From Archangium gephyra (GTDB taxonomy: Bacteria; Myxococcota; Myxococcia; Myxococcales; Myxococcaceae), in assembly GCA_003243425.1 (NCBI GenBank), contig QFQP01000017.1:62001-126000 (forward strand): a stretch of 64,000 nt of DNA, written 5' to 3'. Positions 1 to 10,531 of this stretch are shown here, piece after piece. Each line of letters opens with the position of its first letter. Positions within the stretch are counted from its first letter, which is position 1. The notes beneath the pieces are model-generated. The model worked only from the letters and a program-made list of their open reading frames with translations. It was not told the DNA's origin and did no database searches. A program made the translations under genes and the position numbers.

Positions 1-1250
1 ACTCCCGAAAGGCGCGCGCGCTCGAGGTGCAGCTGAAAGACCCGTCGGTCCATCTCGGCTGCGGTGAGCAACAACTCCGACAGGGTTCGTCGTGACAGCA
101 GCAGCTCCTGCAGCGACGACGAGCCGCGCGTCACCGCCGCCGTGAGCCGGTCCACCACCTGCTGCGCCAGCGGCACCGACTTCTCGCGCAGGCGCGTCTG
201 GCGCGCTTCGACGGCATCGACCTCGGTGGTCAACCGCACGCGCTGGTTCGCGGCGACCTCGAGCAGCCGCGCCCTGACGTCATCAGCCGTCTTCGCCGCC
301 ACCGCGGCTGCCTGCGCGTCGTCCTGCCCGTGGTCGAAGATGCGCAGCGGCACCGAGAACCCGACGAACACACTGTTCATCTGGTTGCCCGACTCGATGA
401 AGCGGTCGTGCACGTAGCCGGCGCGCACGGTGAAATCGGGAATCCACTGGTTCTTCGCCAGCAGCTCGTCGGCACGGGCCGCGCGCGCCCTCGACTCCAG
501 CGCCTCGAGGTCGGGGCGCTCTTCCACCGGCCGCTCGGTCGATTCGAAGCGCCGGTCGAGCCACACGTTGGCCTGGGCCGCGTCGCGGAAGGGCGTGCAC
601 GGCATCGCCAGCAACACCGCGCAGGCACGCAGCTCCTGCTGCAGCTGCTCGCGCGCATCGCCCAGTGACGCGCCGACGTTCTCTTCTTCGAGCTGCGCGC
701 GGTCGACGTCGAGCTCTGCCGTGTCGCCGGTCTTCGCGCGCGCGTTCTGCAGTTCCGTCAGCCGGTGCGCGTCGTTGGCCAGGCCCTCGAGAATCGAGAC
801 GCGCACCTGGGCGGCGGCGACGTCGGCCAGCACGGCGTAGGCGTCGAAGAGCCGCTGCCGGAGTGCTTCCCGGGCCTCCAACGCGGCCTGCTTCGCGCGC
901 TCGGCGGCGGCGTTCTGCCGCGGCTCACGCTTGCCGACCTCGAGCAGCACCGAGAGGCTCATGGCCACGTTCGGCACGTTGAGAAGCGGCTCCTTCAGCC
1001 CCGGCGGGTTCAGCGGCCCCACGGGGAGCGTGTTGACGCCGACGTCGAGGTCGGGGTTCGGCAGGCGCGTGGTCTTGCGGAAGTCGGCTTCGGCGGCGGC
1101 CACGTTGGCGCGCGCCTGCTGAAGCTCCGGCGAGCGCTCCCATAACAGCGCAGGCAACGCCTCGCCCTTCTCGAGCGTGGACAGCTCGAAGGCGGGAGAC
1201 GCGCTCAACAACATGCTCAGGGCCACGGACCACATGCGACCGCTGGTCAT
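1..1250 (-). CDS. TolC-family outer membrane efflux protein (C-terminus beyond window)
   Basis: The gene reads leftward out of the window, so only its first 416 codons are visible. The ATG at 1250 is followed by a hydrophobic signal peptide ending near residue 21. The mature start, ALPALLWERSPELQQAR, then NVAAAEADFRKTTRLPNPDL, is the typical opening of the OEP/TolC fold, where the first helix pair precedes a conserved R-hPNP segment. The rest is rich in Ala, Glu, Arg and Gln, as expected for the long periplasmic coiled-coil barrel. Family knowledge: such proteins are the outer-membrane channel of RND or type I exporters. No pump or adaptor gene is visible, so these probably lie past the left edge. 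The frame stays open to base 3. The substrate is unknown. Confidence 0.85.
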   Translation of the reverse strand, partial: MTSGRMWSVALSMLLSASPAFELSTLEKGEALPALLWERSPELQQARANVAAAEADFRKTTRLPNPDLDVGVNTLPVGPLNPPGLKEPLLNVPNVAMSLSVLLEVGKREPRQNAAAERAKQAALEAREALRQRLFDAYAVLADVAAAQVRVSILEGLANDAHRLTELQNARAKTGDTAELDVDRAQLEEENVGASLGDAREQLQQELRACAVLLAMPCTPFRDAAQANVWLDRRFESTERPVEERPDLEALESRARAARADELLAKNQWIPDFTVRAGYVHDRFIESGNQMNSVFVGFSVPLRIFDHGQDDAQAAAVAAKTADDVRARLLEVAANQRVRLTTEVDAVEARQTRLREKSVPLAQQVVDRLTAAVTRGSSSLQELLLSRRTLSELLLTAAEMDRRVFQLHLERARLSG

Positions 1251-1577
1251 TCCAAGAGCTGCGCCAGCTGTAAGTGCGCGGAACGAGGCGAGTGGCGGCA
1301 GGGTCGGTGAAAGGACCTTTCAGTCGTCGCTGAAAGAATTCTTCAACCCGCCGAACGCGTCGACGACTCGGCGAATGTGACGAAGAGCCCGCGGCGCGAG
1401 CTCGCCGTGACGCTCGCTGCGCAGCGGCGTGCTGCCCGCGAGCCACGACACGGTCTGCGCGCGAGACAACCGCGACCGAGCGACTCGATGGTCGATGGAA
1501 CGCACGAAGACCGGTCCGCGCGGCCGCGGCGGCCGAACGGCAACGACGAACCGCCAGCTTGGCCCCTCGTCACACCG
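1251..1577. other. Intergenic region upstream of the efflux gene
   Basis: About 330 bases without a convincing gene. It should hold the promoter of the leftward efflux gene and the 3' end of the leftward 1578-2669 gene. A leftward 61-codon open frame (1320-1505) exists, but it has no recognisable family or signal peptide. I saw no strong hairpin. Confidence 0.4.
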
Positions 1578-2669
1578 CTACGGCAACTTGAACCGGGCGA
1601 GGCCCTCACGCGCGAAGCTGCCGAGGTACAGGTAGCCGTCGGCTTCGGTCACTCCAGCCACGGGCGAGTACGTCTCGGCGCCCTCGTCCTGAAACGACTC
1701 GACGGCCTTCCCGTTCACGTCGACCAGCAACACGTACGAGTGCCGCGCCGCCTTCGGCTGGAGCGTCTTGGGCAACGCTCCGGCGATGCGGCGAACGTTG
1801 GGCCACGACGCCAGCGTGTCGATGAGCGGCTTGCGCGGGCTGCCGATGGCCACCCAGAAGCCGTTGCGCGTCGGCGACCAGCGAACGTTGTCTGGAAAAC
1901 CCGGCAGCGAATCGGTGAACAGCTCCTTCTTTCCCGCCTTCTCGCCGGAGAGCCACACGCGCCACAGCCGGTACGAGCCCGTCTCTGCAATCACCAGAAA
2001 CGACTCGTCGCCCGAGAGCGCGACACCGTTGGCAAACGAGAACCCGTTGGCCACCTCGGTGAGCACCTTCGTCTCGGGCACGTACTTGACCACCCGCCCC
2101 GTCGTCCGATGCTCGAGCAGGTCGAGCGTGAACTCGTCGATGGAGTTCCGCGCCGACGCGTCAGAGAAGTAGATGACGCCGGCCCTGGTGATGGCGAGGT
2201 CATCGACGAACTTGAACGGAATGTTGGCGTGCGAGGTCGCCAGCGTCTCCAACGAGCCCTCCTCGTCGAGCGCCAGCAGCCCGCCCTTCGCGTCGCAGAT
2301 GATGAGCCGCCCGTCAGGGTGCCGTTCGAGCGCGAGCGGCCGACCTCGGGTGTCGGCCACCACCTGCACCTCGTCACTCCCGACGCGGAGGCGGACGATG
2401 CGGCCGTCCTTCAACCCGGCGAGCAGCGTTCCATCCGGCTCGACGGTGATGGCCTCCGGGCCGATGAGCGCCTTGTTCCACCACTCGATGGGCTGCAGCC
2501 TGGTGTTGGGCGCATATGCACCCTCGAGCGGCGATTTCGGCGGAGGCAGCCACGCCACCGGCTCGATGGGCGAGAACAGCCACAACCCGCCGAGCGTGGC
2601 CATGAGCACCAACAACAACACCGCCGCGACCTGACGAACGCGAAGCACGTTCACGGCAGCGTCGCCCAT
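1578..2669 (-). CDS. Strictosidine-synthase-like / SMP-30-type beta-propeller protein, membrane anchored
   Basis: 363 residues. An N-terminal hydrophobic helix (about residues 10-32) anchors or exports the protein. The rest resembles the strictosidine synthase/APMAP branch of the SMP-30/gluconolactonase superfamily: GPEAITVEPDGTLLAGLKDG begins the first blade, then VDDLAITRAGVIYFSDAS, a HRTTGRVVKY segment, FANGVALSGDE and LPGFPDNVRWSPTRNGFWVA. These asparagine- and aspartate-containing loops are the metal/substrate side of the six-bladed propeller. Most bacterial members are calcium-dependent esterases or lactonases; the substrate here is unknown. It overlaps the end of the upstream lipoprotein gene. 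The ATG at 2669 gives a 19-base overlap, whereas an in-frame GTG at 2654 would give a GTGA stop-start overlap and is equally plausible. The two genes are likely cotranscribed. Confidence 0.8.
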   Translation of the reverse strand: MGDAAVNVLRVRQVAAVLLLVLMATLGGLWLFSPIEPVAWLPPPKSPLEGAYAPNTRLQPIEWWNKALIGPEAITVEPDGTLLAGLKDGRIVRLRVGSDEVQVVADTRGRPLALERHPDGRLIICDAKGGLLALDEEGSLETLATSHANIPFKFVDDLAITRAGVIYFSDASARNSIDEFTLDLLEHRTTGRVVKYVPETKVLTEVANGFSFANGVALSGDESFLVIAETGSYRLWRVWLSGEKAGKKELFTDSLPGFPDNVRWSPTRNGFWVAIGSPRKPLIDTLASWPNVRRIAGALPKTLQPKAARHSYVLLVDVNGKAVESFQDEGAETYSPVAGVTEADGYLYLGSFAREGLARFKLP

Positions 2670-4222
2670 TCATTGGCGATGACGCGCGCGACGAACCGCG
2701 GCGGAGCGCCGAGCTGCGGCTTGAAGATCGCCGCCTCTCCCGGCACCAGCCCGTCGAGGTTCACGCACGCCGTCGTGTAGCGGGTGTGACCGACGTGCAC
2801 GATGTTGGTGCCCGGCTGCGGCTGCGCACCGAGCAACGACACCGTGTCCTGACAGCGGGTCGCCTCGGCGTAGACGAAGTACGTGAGCGCCTGCGTCTCT
2901 TCGATGACCGGCGGCCCGAGGTCGAAGCCTTCGGCGGTCTTCATCGCCCGGCAGAACTCACTCGAGAGCACGCGACTGACCGCGATGCCGTTGCTCGAGA
3001 AGAACGTGTGCACGTTGACCAACTCCGATTCACTCGCCGGAGGCGTCAGCTGCTGCGCGGTCGCACTCGCGCAGGTGTTCACGCAGCTCTTCCACCAGTT
3101 GGGCGACGTGGTGTTGCTCGCGGTACCGAGGTTCGTCGCGTCGGCGCACGTGTTCGCCGTCGCGTGATGGAAGAACAGCGTGTAGCCGCCGGCCTTCAGC
3201 GCCTGCTTCACGGTGAGCCGAAACTCGGTCTTCGCCGCCGAGCTGCTGCACAACGCGTCGACGCAGGCCCACGCGCGGTACGTGTAGACGTTCGCATTGA
3301 GCGGCGTGTGGGGAAGGAGCCTGGTCACCGGCTCCGAGGCCGAAGTGCCGGCGCCGTCGAACACCACGTCTGCCGCAGAGTCGTTCATCGAGCTCGGCTC
3401 GGCGTTCAACTTGCGCAGCACCTTCACGCGCGGCGCGTTGCTGGCCCACGTCAGCTGCACGCTGGCGCCGTCAGCGCTCACGCTCGCCGCGAGGTTCGAG
3501 ATGTCCAGCGTCACGCCTCCGTCCATCACCGGTGCCACGCCGATGCTGGGCGCCGTGGTCCCGCATTTGCCGCAGTCGTTGCAGTTGAAGACCGAGAAAT
3601 AGGTGGTCTCGGTGGTCGAGAGGTTCGACAGGTTCTCGACCATCGCCGACGCAGCGCCCGAATAGACGAGCCTGCCTTCATCGGGCCTCGTCGCCGGGCT
3701 GCCGACGCGCCGGTACACGTTCACGCCCTTGAAGTTGGTGCCGACCTCCGGAGGCGTCCATTGCACGCGCAGCTTCCCGGCTTCGATGGCCCAGGTGAGG
3801 TCGGTGACTTCGGCGGTCGGCGCGCGGGTGTGCGCTCCACGAAGCGACCGCACGGTGAGCGCGGTCGACGCCCAGGTTCCATTCGCGTGCCGCGCCCACA
3901 GGTGCCACGCGAACGGACCACACGACTCGGGCAGTGAATTGTCGAGGAAGCGTTCGTCTTCGGTGTTCGCCACCACGGTGCCACCGCCGAGGGCCTCGCC
4001 GACCTGCGGCGAGTTCTCCGGAGCGGTCGCCTCGACGGTACCCGGCGTGCGCACCACGAGCGTGCTCTTCTGCTCGGAGCTGTTGTCCCAGGTGACGATT
4101 GCCTGACCCGGCGAGACCATCACCTCGCCGCGGATCGGCGGGTCGATGAACGTCCTGCCGCCCGGCCCTCCACACCCAGCGAGCACGACGAGTGCGAAGA
4201 CCCGAGTCGACGAAGTGACCAT
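2651..4222 (-). CDS. Lipoprotein with Fn3-like modules and a C-terminal histidine-phosphatase-like domain
   Basis: 523 residues from the ATG at 4222; the frame is open further upstream but that part is antisense to the divergent gene. The signal peptide ends in LAGC (Cys17), a good lipobox. Residues about 40-340 contain beta-sandwich modules with fibronectin-III flavour (AIEAGKLRVQWTPPEVGTNF, VNVYRR, VKVLRKLN). From residue 345 the pattern changes to a histidine phosphatase: GGYTLFFHHATANTC, then LSSEFCRAMKTAE and NIVHVGHTRY. In the family the first motif is R-H-G/A; here the arginine is histidine (352) and the catalytic His is 353. Arg425 and His479 match the other active-site positions. Function unknown; extracytoplasmic phosphoester binding or hydrolysis is an inference. 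Confidence 0.75.
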   Translation of the reverse strand: MVTSSTRVFALVVLAGCGGPGGRTFIDPPIRGEVMVSPGQAIVTWDNSSEQKSTLVVRTPGTVEATAPENSPQVGEALGGGTVVANTEDERFLDNSLPESCGPFAWHLWARHANGTWASTALTVRSLRGAHTRAPTAEVTDLTWAIEAGKLRVQWTPPEVGTNFKGVNVYRRVGSPATRPDEGRLVYSGAASAMVENLSNLSTTETTYFSVFNCNDCGKCGTTAPSIGVAPVMDGGVTLDISNLAASVSADGASVQLTWASNAPRVKVLRKLNAEPSSMNDSAADVVFDGAGTSASEPVTRLLPHTPLNANVYTYRAWACVDALCSSSAAKTEFRLTVKQALKAGGYTLFFHHATANTCADATNLGTASNTTSPNWWKSCVNTCASATAQQLTPPASESELVNVHTFFSSNGIAVSRVLSSEFCRAMKTAEGFDLGPPVIEETQALTYFVYAEATRCQDTVSLLGAQPQPGTNIVHVGHTRYTTACVNLDGLVPGEAAIFKPQLGAPPRFVARVIANEWATLP

Positions 4223-4256
4223 GGGGCCCATCATAGGGATGCACGATGATGAGGCC

Positions 4257-4913
4257 ATGCTCCTCGCACTGGTACTGATTCTGACGGCGGCTCCCAGGAA
4301 CGACGCGCGGCTGGTCGGCAACTGGAACATGGAGGGCCGACCGTTCCTCACCCTGAACGCGGATGGCACCGGCACCATGGTGGGCGACGCGTTGAAGTGG
4401 CGCACCGACGGCGCGACGTTGTTGCTGCTCGACGAAGACGGCGAGACCGACCGCGTGCCGTTTCGAGTCGAAGGCGACACCCTGACGCTGAACGTGAGCG
4501 GCGTGAACATGAGCCTCACGCGCGCGGGCAAGGCCGCGAAGGTCGGCAAGACACCGGCGGCGACCGAGCAGCCCGCACGCAACGACGAGCTCAGCCGCCT
4601 GCTGCTCTCGTCGAACTGGTGCTGGCTGCGCTACGCGAACGGAAACTCGTACACGCAGAAGGTCCACTTCGCGCCCAACGGCACCTGGCAGGACTTCAGC
4701 GAGTCGGACATCTACGTCAGCAACCCGAACGTGGTGGCGCAGGCCACGGGCAATCGGTCAGGCGGCGGTCAATGGCAGGTGAAGAACGGCCAGCTGTGGC
4801 TCTCGTCACCTGACTCGCCGCAGCTCCAGCCGGTGCAGCTGAGCGTCACGCGCAATTCGAATGGCTACCCCATCATCAACGCCGACGGCCGCGAGTACTC
4901 GATGTGCAACTGA
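4257..4913 (+). CDS. Secreted hypothetical protein with two lipocalin-like repeats
   Basis: 218 residues from the ATG at 4257, chosen because GAGG lies just upstream and the product then begins with a signal peptide (MLLALVLILTAAPRNDARL). An upstream ATG at 4239 has a poorer ribosome site. The mature protein has two similar beta-rich halves. The first (LVGNWNMEGRPFLTLNADGT, then LKWRTDGATLLLLDEDGE) looks like the lipocalin-like or DUF5640-type module that measures 'normal versus error' text in many secreted bacterial proteins. The second (SSNWCWLRYANGNSYTQKV, then FAPNGTWQDFSESD) repeats the pattern. The gene is divergent from the lipoprotein gene at 4222, with 34 bases between the start codons. 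Function unknown. Confidence 0.75.
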   Translation: MLLALVLILTAAPRNDARLVGNWNMEGRPFLTLNADGTGTMVGDALKWRTDGATLLLLDEDGETDRVPFRVEGDTLTLNVSGVNMSLTRAGKAAKVGKTPAATEQPARNDELSRLLLSSNWCWLRYANGNSYTQKVHFAPNGTWQDFSESDIYVSNPNVVAQATGNRSGGGQWQVKNGQLWLSSPDSPQLQPVQLSVTRNSNGYPIINADGREYSMCN

Positions 4914-4961
4914 GCGCAGCGAGTGCAACGAAGAGCCCGGCTGGCAGGCCCGCCGTTCCAC

Positions 4962-5291
4962 TCACCTGTCTGACAACGTGGTGATGACCGGCGCGTCGGG
5001 GAACAGCTGCAGGGCGGACATCACGTCGCCCCCGCCGAAGGGGTACACGACCTCCTTGCCGCGGGCCGATGGCAGCAACGGCGTGATGAAGGCGCGCGCA
5101 GTGACGCCCCACTTGTCGCGGTACTTCTCGAAGCGCGGGCGCTGGGTCGCGCAGTAGCCCGCCACCGTCTTCGCATCGAGGTGCGCCGGCACGTCGCCCT
5201 GGCAGGTCACTGTGCGGAACAACGGCCTCACGTCGTCGATGAACTCAGCGGGAGCTGCCGACAGCGACACGACCACCAGGAGCTGAAGCAC
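4962..5291 (-). CDS. Secreted hypothetical protein, probably C-terminally truncated
   Basis: 109 residues from a GTG at 5291. A short signal peptide (LQLLVVVSLSAAPA) precedes a mature part with FIDDVRPLFRTVTC, then AFITPLLPSARGKEVVYPFGGGDVMSAL. The last segment reads like the start of a larger domain in which a conserved proline-phenylalanine-glycine-glycine-glycine-aspartate turn is followed by a 'potential, TTLSLE' strand. Here the frame stops two residues after TTLS. I recall homologues as much longer, so this looks like a decayed or truncated gene, but that is from memory rather than alignment. It is divergent from the MarR gene. Confidence 0.5.
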   Translation of the reverse strand: MLQLLVVVSLSAAPAEFIDDVRPLFRTVTCQGDVPAHLDAKTVAGYCATQRPRFEKYRDKWGVTARAFITPLLPSARGKEVVYPFGGGDVMSALQLFPDAPVITTLSDR

Positions 5292-5330
5292 ACGCGGACT
5301 CTAGACACGTTCGACAACGGTGCACGTGTT

Positions 5331-5346
5331 TGACAGGTTCCTGTCA
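5331..5346. promoter_or_regulatory. Inverted repeat overlapping the MarR start codon, candidate operator
   Basis: TGACAGG-tt-CCTGTCA is a perfect 7-bp inverted repeat whose last base is the A of the ATG at 5346. A second, looser repeat (ACACGT at 5305-5310 and ACGTGT at 5324-5329) sits just upstream. MarR proteins commonly bind such palindromes to repress their own gene. Autoregulation is an inference from position. Confidence 0.5.
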
Positions 5347-5771
5347 TGTCGGACGAGTTGAGCGAACTCCTCATCGAAGTCTTCCGCGTCAACGGGCTGG
5401 CCCTGGCCGCAGGTGACGTGCTCGCGAAGCCCGCTGGCCTCAGCAGCGCGCGATGGCAGATCCTGGGAGTCGTCGACCACGCGCCCACACCCGTCTCCGA
5501 CATCGCCAGAACGATGGGCCTCGCCCGGCAGAGCGTTCAACAGACCGCCGATGCACTCGAGAACGAGGGTTTCGTGCTCTCGAAGCCCAACCCCAACCAT
5601 GCGCGCGCCAAGTTCATCGTCATCACGCCGAAAGGCCGCAAAGCGTTGAGACAGGTCGAACGTCGGCACCAGAGTTGGGTGAAGAAGCTCTCGAAACGGC
5701 TCGAAGCGAAGGCGGTGACGAAGACGCTCCACACGCTTCGTGAACTCGTGACCGCGTTGGAGCACCCATGA
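5346..5771 (+). CDS. MarR-family transcriptional regulator
   Basis: 141 residues, the usual MarR length. The winged helix-turn-helix is clear: LSSARWQILGVVDHAPTPVS, then DIARTMGLARQSVQQTADAL as helix-turn-recognition helix, and ENEGFVLSKPNPNHARAK followed by ITPKGRKAL as the wing, where the conserved Asp-Arg pair is replaced by N-H-A-R. The C-terminal helices are the dimer interface. The stop codon overlaps the next ATG (ATGA), so it heads a MarR-VOC-GNAT-lipoprotein run. The palindrome across its start codon suggests self-repression. The ligand is unknown. Confidence 0.9.
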   Translation: MSDELSELLIEVFRVNGLALAAGDVLAKPAGLSSARWQILGVVDHAPTPVSDIARTMGLARQSVQQTADALENEGFVLSKPNPNHARAKFIVITPKGRKALRQVERRHQSWVKKLSKRLEAKAVTKTLHTLRELVTALEHP

Positions 5772-6229
5772 CCACCGCGATTCCACTGCTCCCGTGTCGC
5801 AAGCTCGACGACGTCTTGCCGTTCTACGAGTCGCTCGGCTTCGAACTCACCACGCGCCAGGAACGCCCGAACCCCTACGCCTCGACGCGTTGGCGAAACG
5901 CAGACCTTCACTTCTACGCAGCGAACTCGGTCGGCATCTGCCTGTTCATCGTCGACGAAGTCGAGGAACTGCACGCTGCGTTCAAACGCATCGGCACCTG
6001 GGCTTCGAACGCGCGCATCACAGGCATGAAGCCGGGCCAGTCGCGCTTCACCGTGTTCGACCCCGCGGGCAATTCGGAAAGGCCCTGCGAGCCGCGGGAG
6101 GTGTTGCGCGATTTCAAGAACGACGACGCCGCAGCCGCGAAGGTGCTCACCCAGGCGCTCGCCAGAGCCAGAGACGCGAACCCCGACGAAGTGAAACGAG
6201 CGAAGGTGATGCTCGCCGAACGACTCTGA
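5768..6229 (+). CDS. VOC (glyoxalase/bleomycin-resistance) superfamily protein
   Basis: 153 residues starting 4 bases inside the MarR gene. It opens with the vicinal-oxygen-chelate beta-alpha-beta pattern (AIPLLPCRKLDDVLPFYESL, then GFELTTRQERPNPYA and ADLHFYA), followed by IDEVEELHAAFKRIGTW and an FTVFDPAGNSERPC segment. The F-x-V-x-D-P-x-G-N turn is the family signature preceding the last metal ligand. The C-terminal 45 residues form an extra Ala-rich helix. Family members are antibiotic-binding proteins, glyoxalases or ring-cleaving dioxygenases; this one resembles the bleomycin-binding type. The metal-ligand set looks incomplete, so a binding role is as likely as catalysis. Confidence 0.85.
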   Translation: MTTAIPLLPCRKLDDVLPFYESLGFELTTRQERPNPYASTRWRNADLHFYAANSVGICLFIVDEVEELHAAFKRIGTWASNARITGMKPGQSRFTVFDPAGNSERPCEPREVLRDFKNDDAAAAKVLTQALARARDANPDEVKRAKVMLAERL

Positions 6230-6234
6230 GGCCC

Positions 6235-6534
6235 ATGGCAACCACCGAGCTCCCCGTTTCGAGAGAAGAGAATGGCCACCGCGCGTCCGTGTTCATCGAG
6301 AAGGACGGCAAGCGCATCGCCGAGATGACGTTCTCGCGGGTGAACGACAAGAAGTGGATCATCGACCACACCGAGGTCGACGACTCACTTCGTGGGCAGG
6401 GCGCTGGGCGAAAGCTGCTCGACTTCGCGGTCGACTGGGCGCGCAAGAGCGGCGTGAAGTACCTGCCGCTGTGCCCCTTCGCGAAAGCGCAGTTCGAAAA
6501 GGACGCGAGCATTCGTGATGTACTGGACGCGTGA
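6235..6534 (+). CDS. GNAT-family N-acetyltransferase, small YjdJ type
   Basis: 99 residues from the ATG at 6235, five bases after the VOC stop. It matches the short single-domain GNAT family: an N-terminal strand pair (SVFIEKDGKRIAEMTFSR), then WIIDHTEVDDSLRGQGAGRK, which contains the acetyl-CoA pyrophosphate loop R/Q-x-x-G-x-G/A, then LLDFAVDWARKSGVKYLPLC and a C-terminal FAKAQFEKD. The family is uncharacterised in substrate. The final bases form a GTGA overlap with the next gene, implying translational coupling. Confidence 0.9.
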   Translation: MATTELPVSREENGHRASVFIEKDGKRIAEMTFSRVNDKKWIIDHTEVDDSLRGQGAGRKLLDFAVDWARKSGVKYLPLCPFAKAQFEKDASIRDVLDA

Positions 6535-7340
6535 GACGACTGGCGTGGTGCGCGGTCCTGGTGGTCGTGGCGTGTGGGCGCACCGAGGTCGTCGACTTTC
6601 CCCTCGATGAAAACGGGCTGCCTGATGGCGGCCTCATCGACGGAGGCGTTTCCGTAGACGGCGGCACGACCGACGGCGGTTCCTCCACGGAAGATGGTGG
6701 AACTTCCGACGGCGGCGCGGGGCTCGACGGTGGCCGGACGGATGGCGGTACCCACGAAGACGGGGGCGCCGTCGACGCGGGGCCTCCCTGCCCGATTCCG
6801 TGGGACGCGACCGTCACCGCGACGCTGAGCATCACCGCCGACGACAGCCGCCGCGTGTGGGTCAACGGCATTCACGGCGAGTCGACCACCAACCAGTGGA
6901 CACAACCGACGCGCTTCTCGCTCACGCTGTTCCGTCACCCGCAGCGGCGGAACGTGATCACCGTGCACGCCACCAATCTGCAGAATCAACCGGGGTTCGA
7001 TCGCGGGCTGCTGGCCGACGTGCGGCTGGGAAACAGCGTGGTGGTCACCGACGAGCGCTGGAAGCAGCGCGGCGGCAACGATGGCGGCTGGGACATCAAC
7101 GACGCGTCGTGGCTCAACCCCAACTTCGACGATTCGCAGTGGGGTGATTCGGTCGAGCAGGCCACCAACGGCAGCGCGCCGTGGGGCCGCATCAACCTGG
7201 TGAACACCAACGCGATGTGGATCTGGCCGTGGAACTCGCAGGGCACCCTGAAGCCGGTGTTCGAGCCGGTCTTCTTCCGCCGCACGCTCTACGTCGACAT
7301 GAACGGTCAGCTCGTCGACGGGCCGGCCGCGTGCCCTTGA
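6531..7340 (+). CDS. Lipoprotein with DGG-repeat linker and galactose-binding-like domain
   Basis: 269 residues beginning at a GTG that overlaps the upstream stop by 4 bases. The signal peptide ends VVVACG (lipobox, Cys15). Residues about 30-82 are a low-complexity Asp-Gly-Gly stalk, a common spacer in myxobacterial surface lipoproteins. The remainder contains SITADDSRRVWVNG, RNVITVHATNLQNQPGFDRG, DERWKQRGGNDGGWDIND and WLNPNFDDSQWGDSV, which is the pattern of the F5/8-type or PA14-associated carbohydrate-binding jelly roll fused to glycosidases. It is predicted to sit on the outer membrane and bind an unknown glycan or ligand. Confidence 0.8.
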   Translation: MRRLAWCAVLVVVACGRTEVVDFPLDENGLPDGGLIDGGVSVDGGTTDGGSSTEDGGTSDGGAGLDGGRTDGGTHEDGGAVDAGPPCPIPWDATVTATLSITADDSRRVWVNGIHGESTTNQWTQPTRFSLTLFRHPQRRNVITVHATNLQNQPGFDRGLLADVRLGNSVVVTDERWKQRGGNDGGWDINDASWLNPNFDDSQWGDSVEQATNGSAPWGRINLVNTNAMWIWPWNSQGTLKPVFEPVFFRRTLYVDMNGQLVDGPAACP

Positions 7341-7343
7341 CCA

Positions 7344-7364
7344 CTCGTTGAACTGCTCAACGAG
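7344..7364 (+). terminator. Stem-loop after the DGG-linker lipoprotein gene
   Basis: CTCGTTGA-actgc-TCAACGAG is a perfect 8-bp stem with a 5-base loop, 3 bases after the stop codon. There is no uninterrupted T run, so it is a weak intrinsic terminator or an mRNA 3' stabiliser. Confidence 0.45.
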
Positions 7365-7455
7365 CGTCGTTCCCACATCTCACCCTCGCGTGCGCCGATG
7401 TACCCGTTCACGTTTGGCTCGCGTCGCGCAGCGCACCGGGCTTAACGTTCACGAC

Positions 7456-7800
7456 ATGAAAATCATCGGGGCCGCGTTTCTCGTCGTCGTTTCAGCTTCA
7501 CTCTTTTCTGGCTGCTCGTCGGCTGTCGGTTGTGACTTCCGTGAGGTGAAGGACGGGCTCAACAACGGCCCGGAGCCGCGCTGCCAGGAGCGCACCGGTC
7601 TTCAGGCCACGACCTTCGGGCCATCGTGCGCGGCGTTGAGCGCGAAGGTCGTCGACGATGGCTGCCCGCGCGACGGCATCGTGTTCGGTTGTGAAGTCAG
7701 CGGCGGTGGGGGCGACGTCGTCGACTGGTACTACGCGCCGAAGACGCGCGCCGACGCTGAGATCGAGTGCGGCAACGAGAAGATCCTCGAAGCGCCGTGA
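7456..7800 (+). CDS. Small hypothetical lipoprotein
   Basis: 114 residues from the ATG at 7456; the open frame extends upstream, but only this start gives a signal peptide (MKIIGAAFLVVVSASLFSGC, lipobox FSGC). The mature chain has six further cysteines (VGCDF, PRCQE, PSCAALS, DGCPR, FGCEV, IECGN), enough for three disulfides. I recognise no domain. It is a monocistronic unit closed by the terminator at 7817-7853. Confidence 0.75.
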   Translation: MKIIGAAFLVVVSASLFSGCSSAVGCDFREVKDGLNNGPEPRCQERTGLQATTFGPSCAALSAKVVDDGCPRDGIVFGCEVSGGGGDVVDWYYAPKTRADAEIECGNEKILEAP

Positions 7801-7816
7801 GCTGAAATCACGGCAG

Positions 7817-7853
7817 CAGCAGTGGCTTTCGACCGTTCGCCACTGCTGTTTCC
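7817..7853 (+). terminator. Intrinsic terminator downstream of the small lipoprotein gene
   Basis: CAGCAGTGGC pairs perfectly with GCCACTGCTG (10 bp) across a 12-base loop and is followed by TTTCC. It lies 17 bases after the stop at 7800. Confidence 0.7.
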
Positions 7854-8056
7854 GAGATGTCGAACCTCGCCTCACCAACGTGCGTCTCGTCGAAACGGCG
7901 CGTGAAATCGACGCACTCGTCACAGAGGAGGACAGCATCTCTGTGCACAACACGAGATGAGCGCCGGAGAGCCAGCGTCCATCGTCGGAGGCGCGAACAA
8001 ATGCGGACAGCACGCCCACCCGTTCGGCAGCGAACGGTGTGCAGTGCGAAGAAGGG

Positions 8057-10531
<2,475 letters not shown>

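Noticed and set aside
925..1446. Leftward 173-codon frame over the efflux gene start
   Set aside because: Out-of-frame with the TolC-like product, Arg-rich, and crosses its start region.
1320..1505. 61-codon leftward open frame upstream of the efflux gene
   Set aside because: No family, no signal, and the sequence reads as chance in a GC-rich region; not enough to call a gene.
4223..4582. N-terminal 120-residue extension of the histidine-phosphatase lipoprotein
   Set aside because: It would overlap the divergent secreted-protein gene and remove the lipobox start, so it was treated as antisense.
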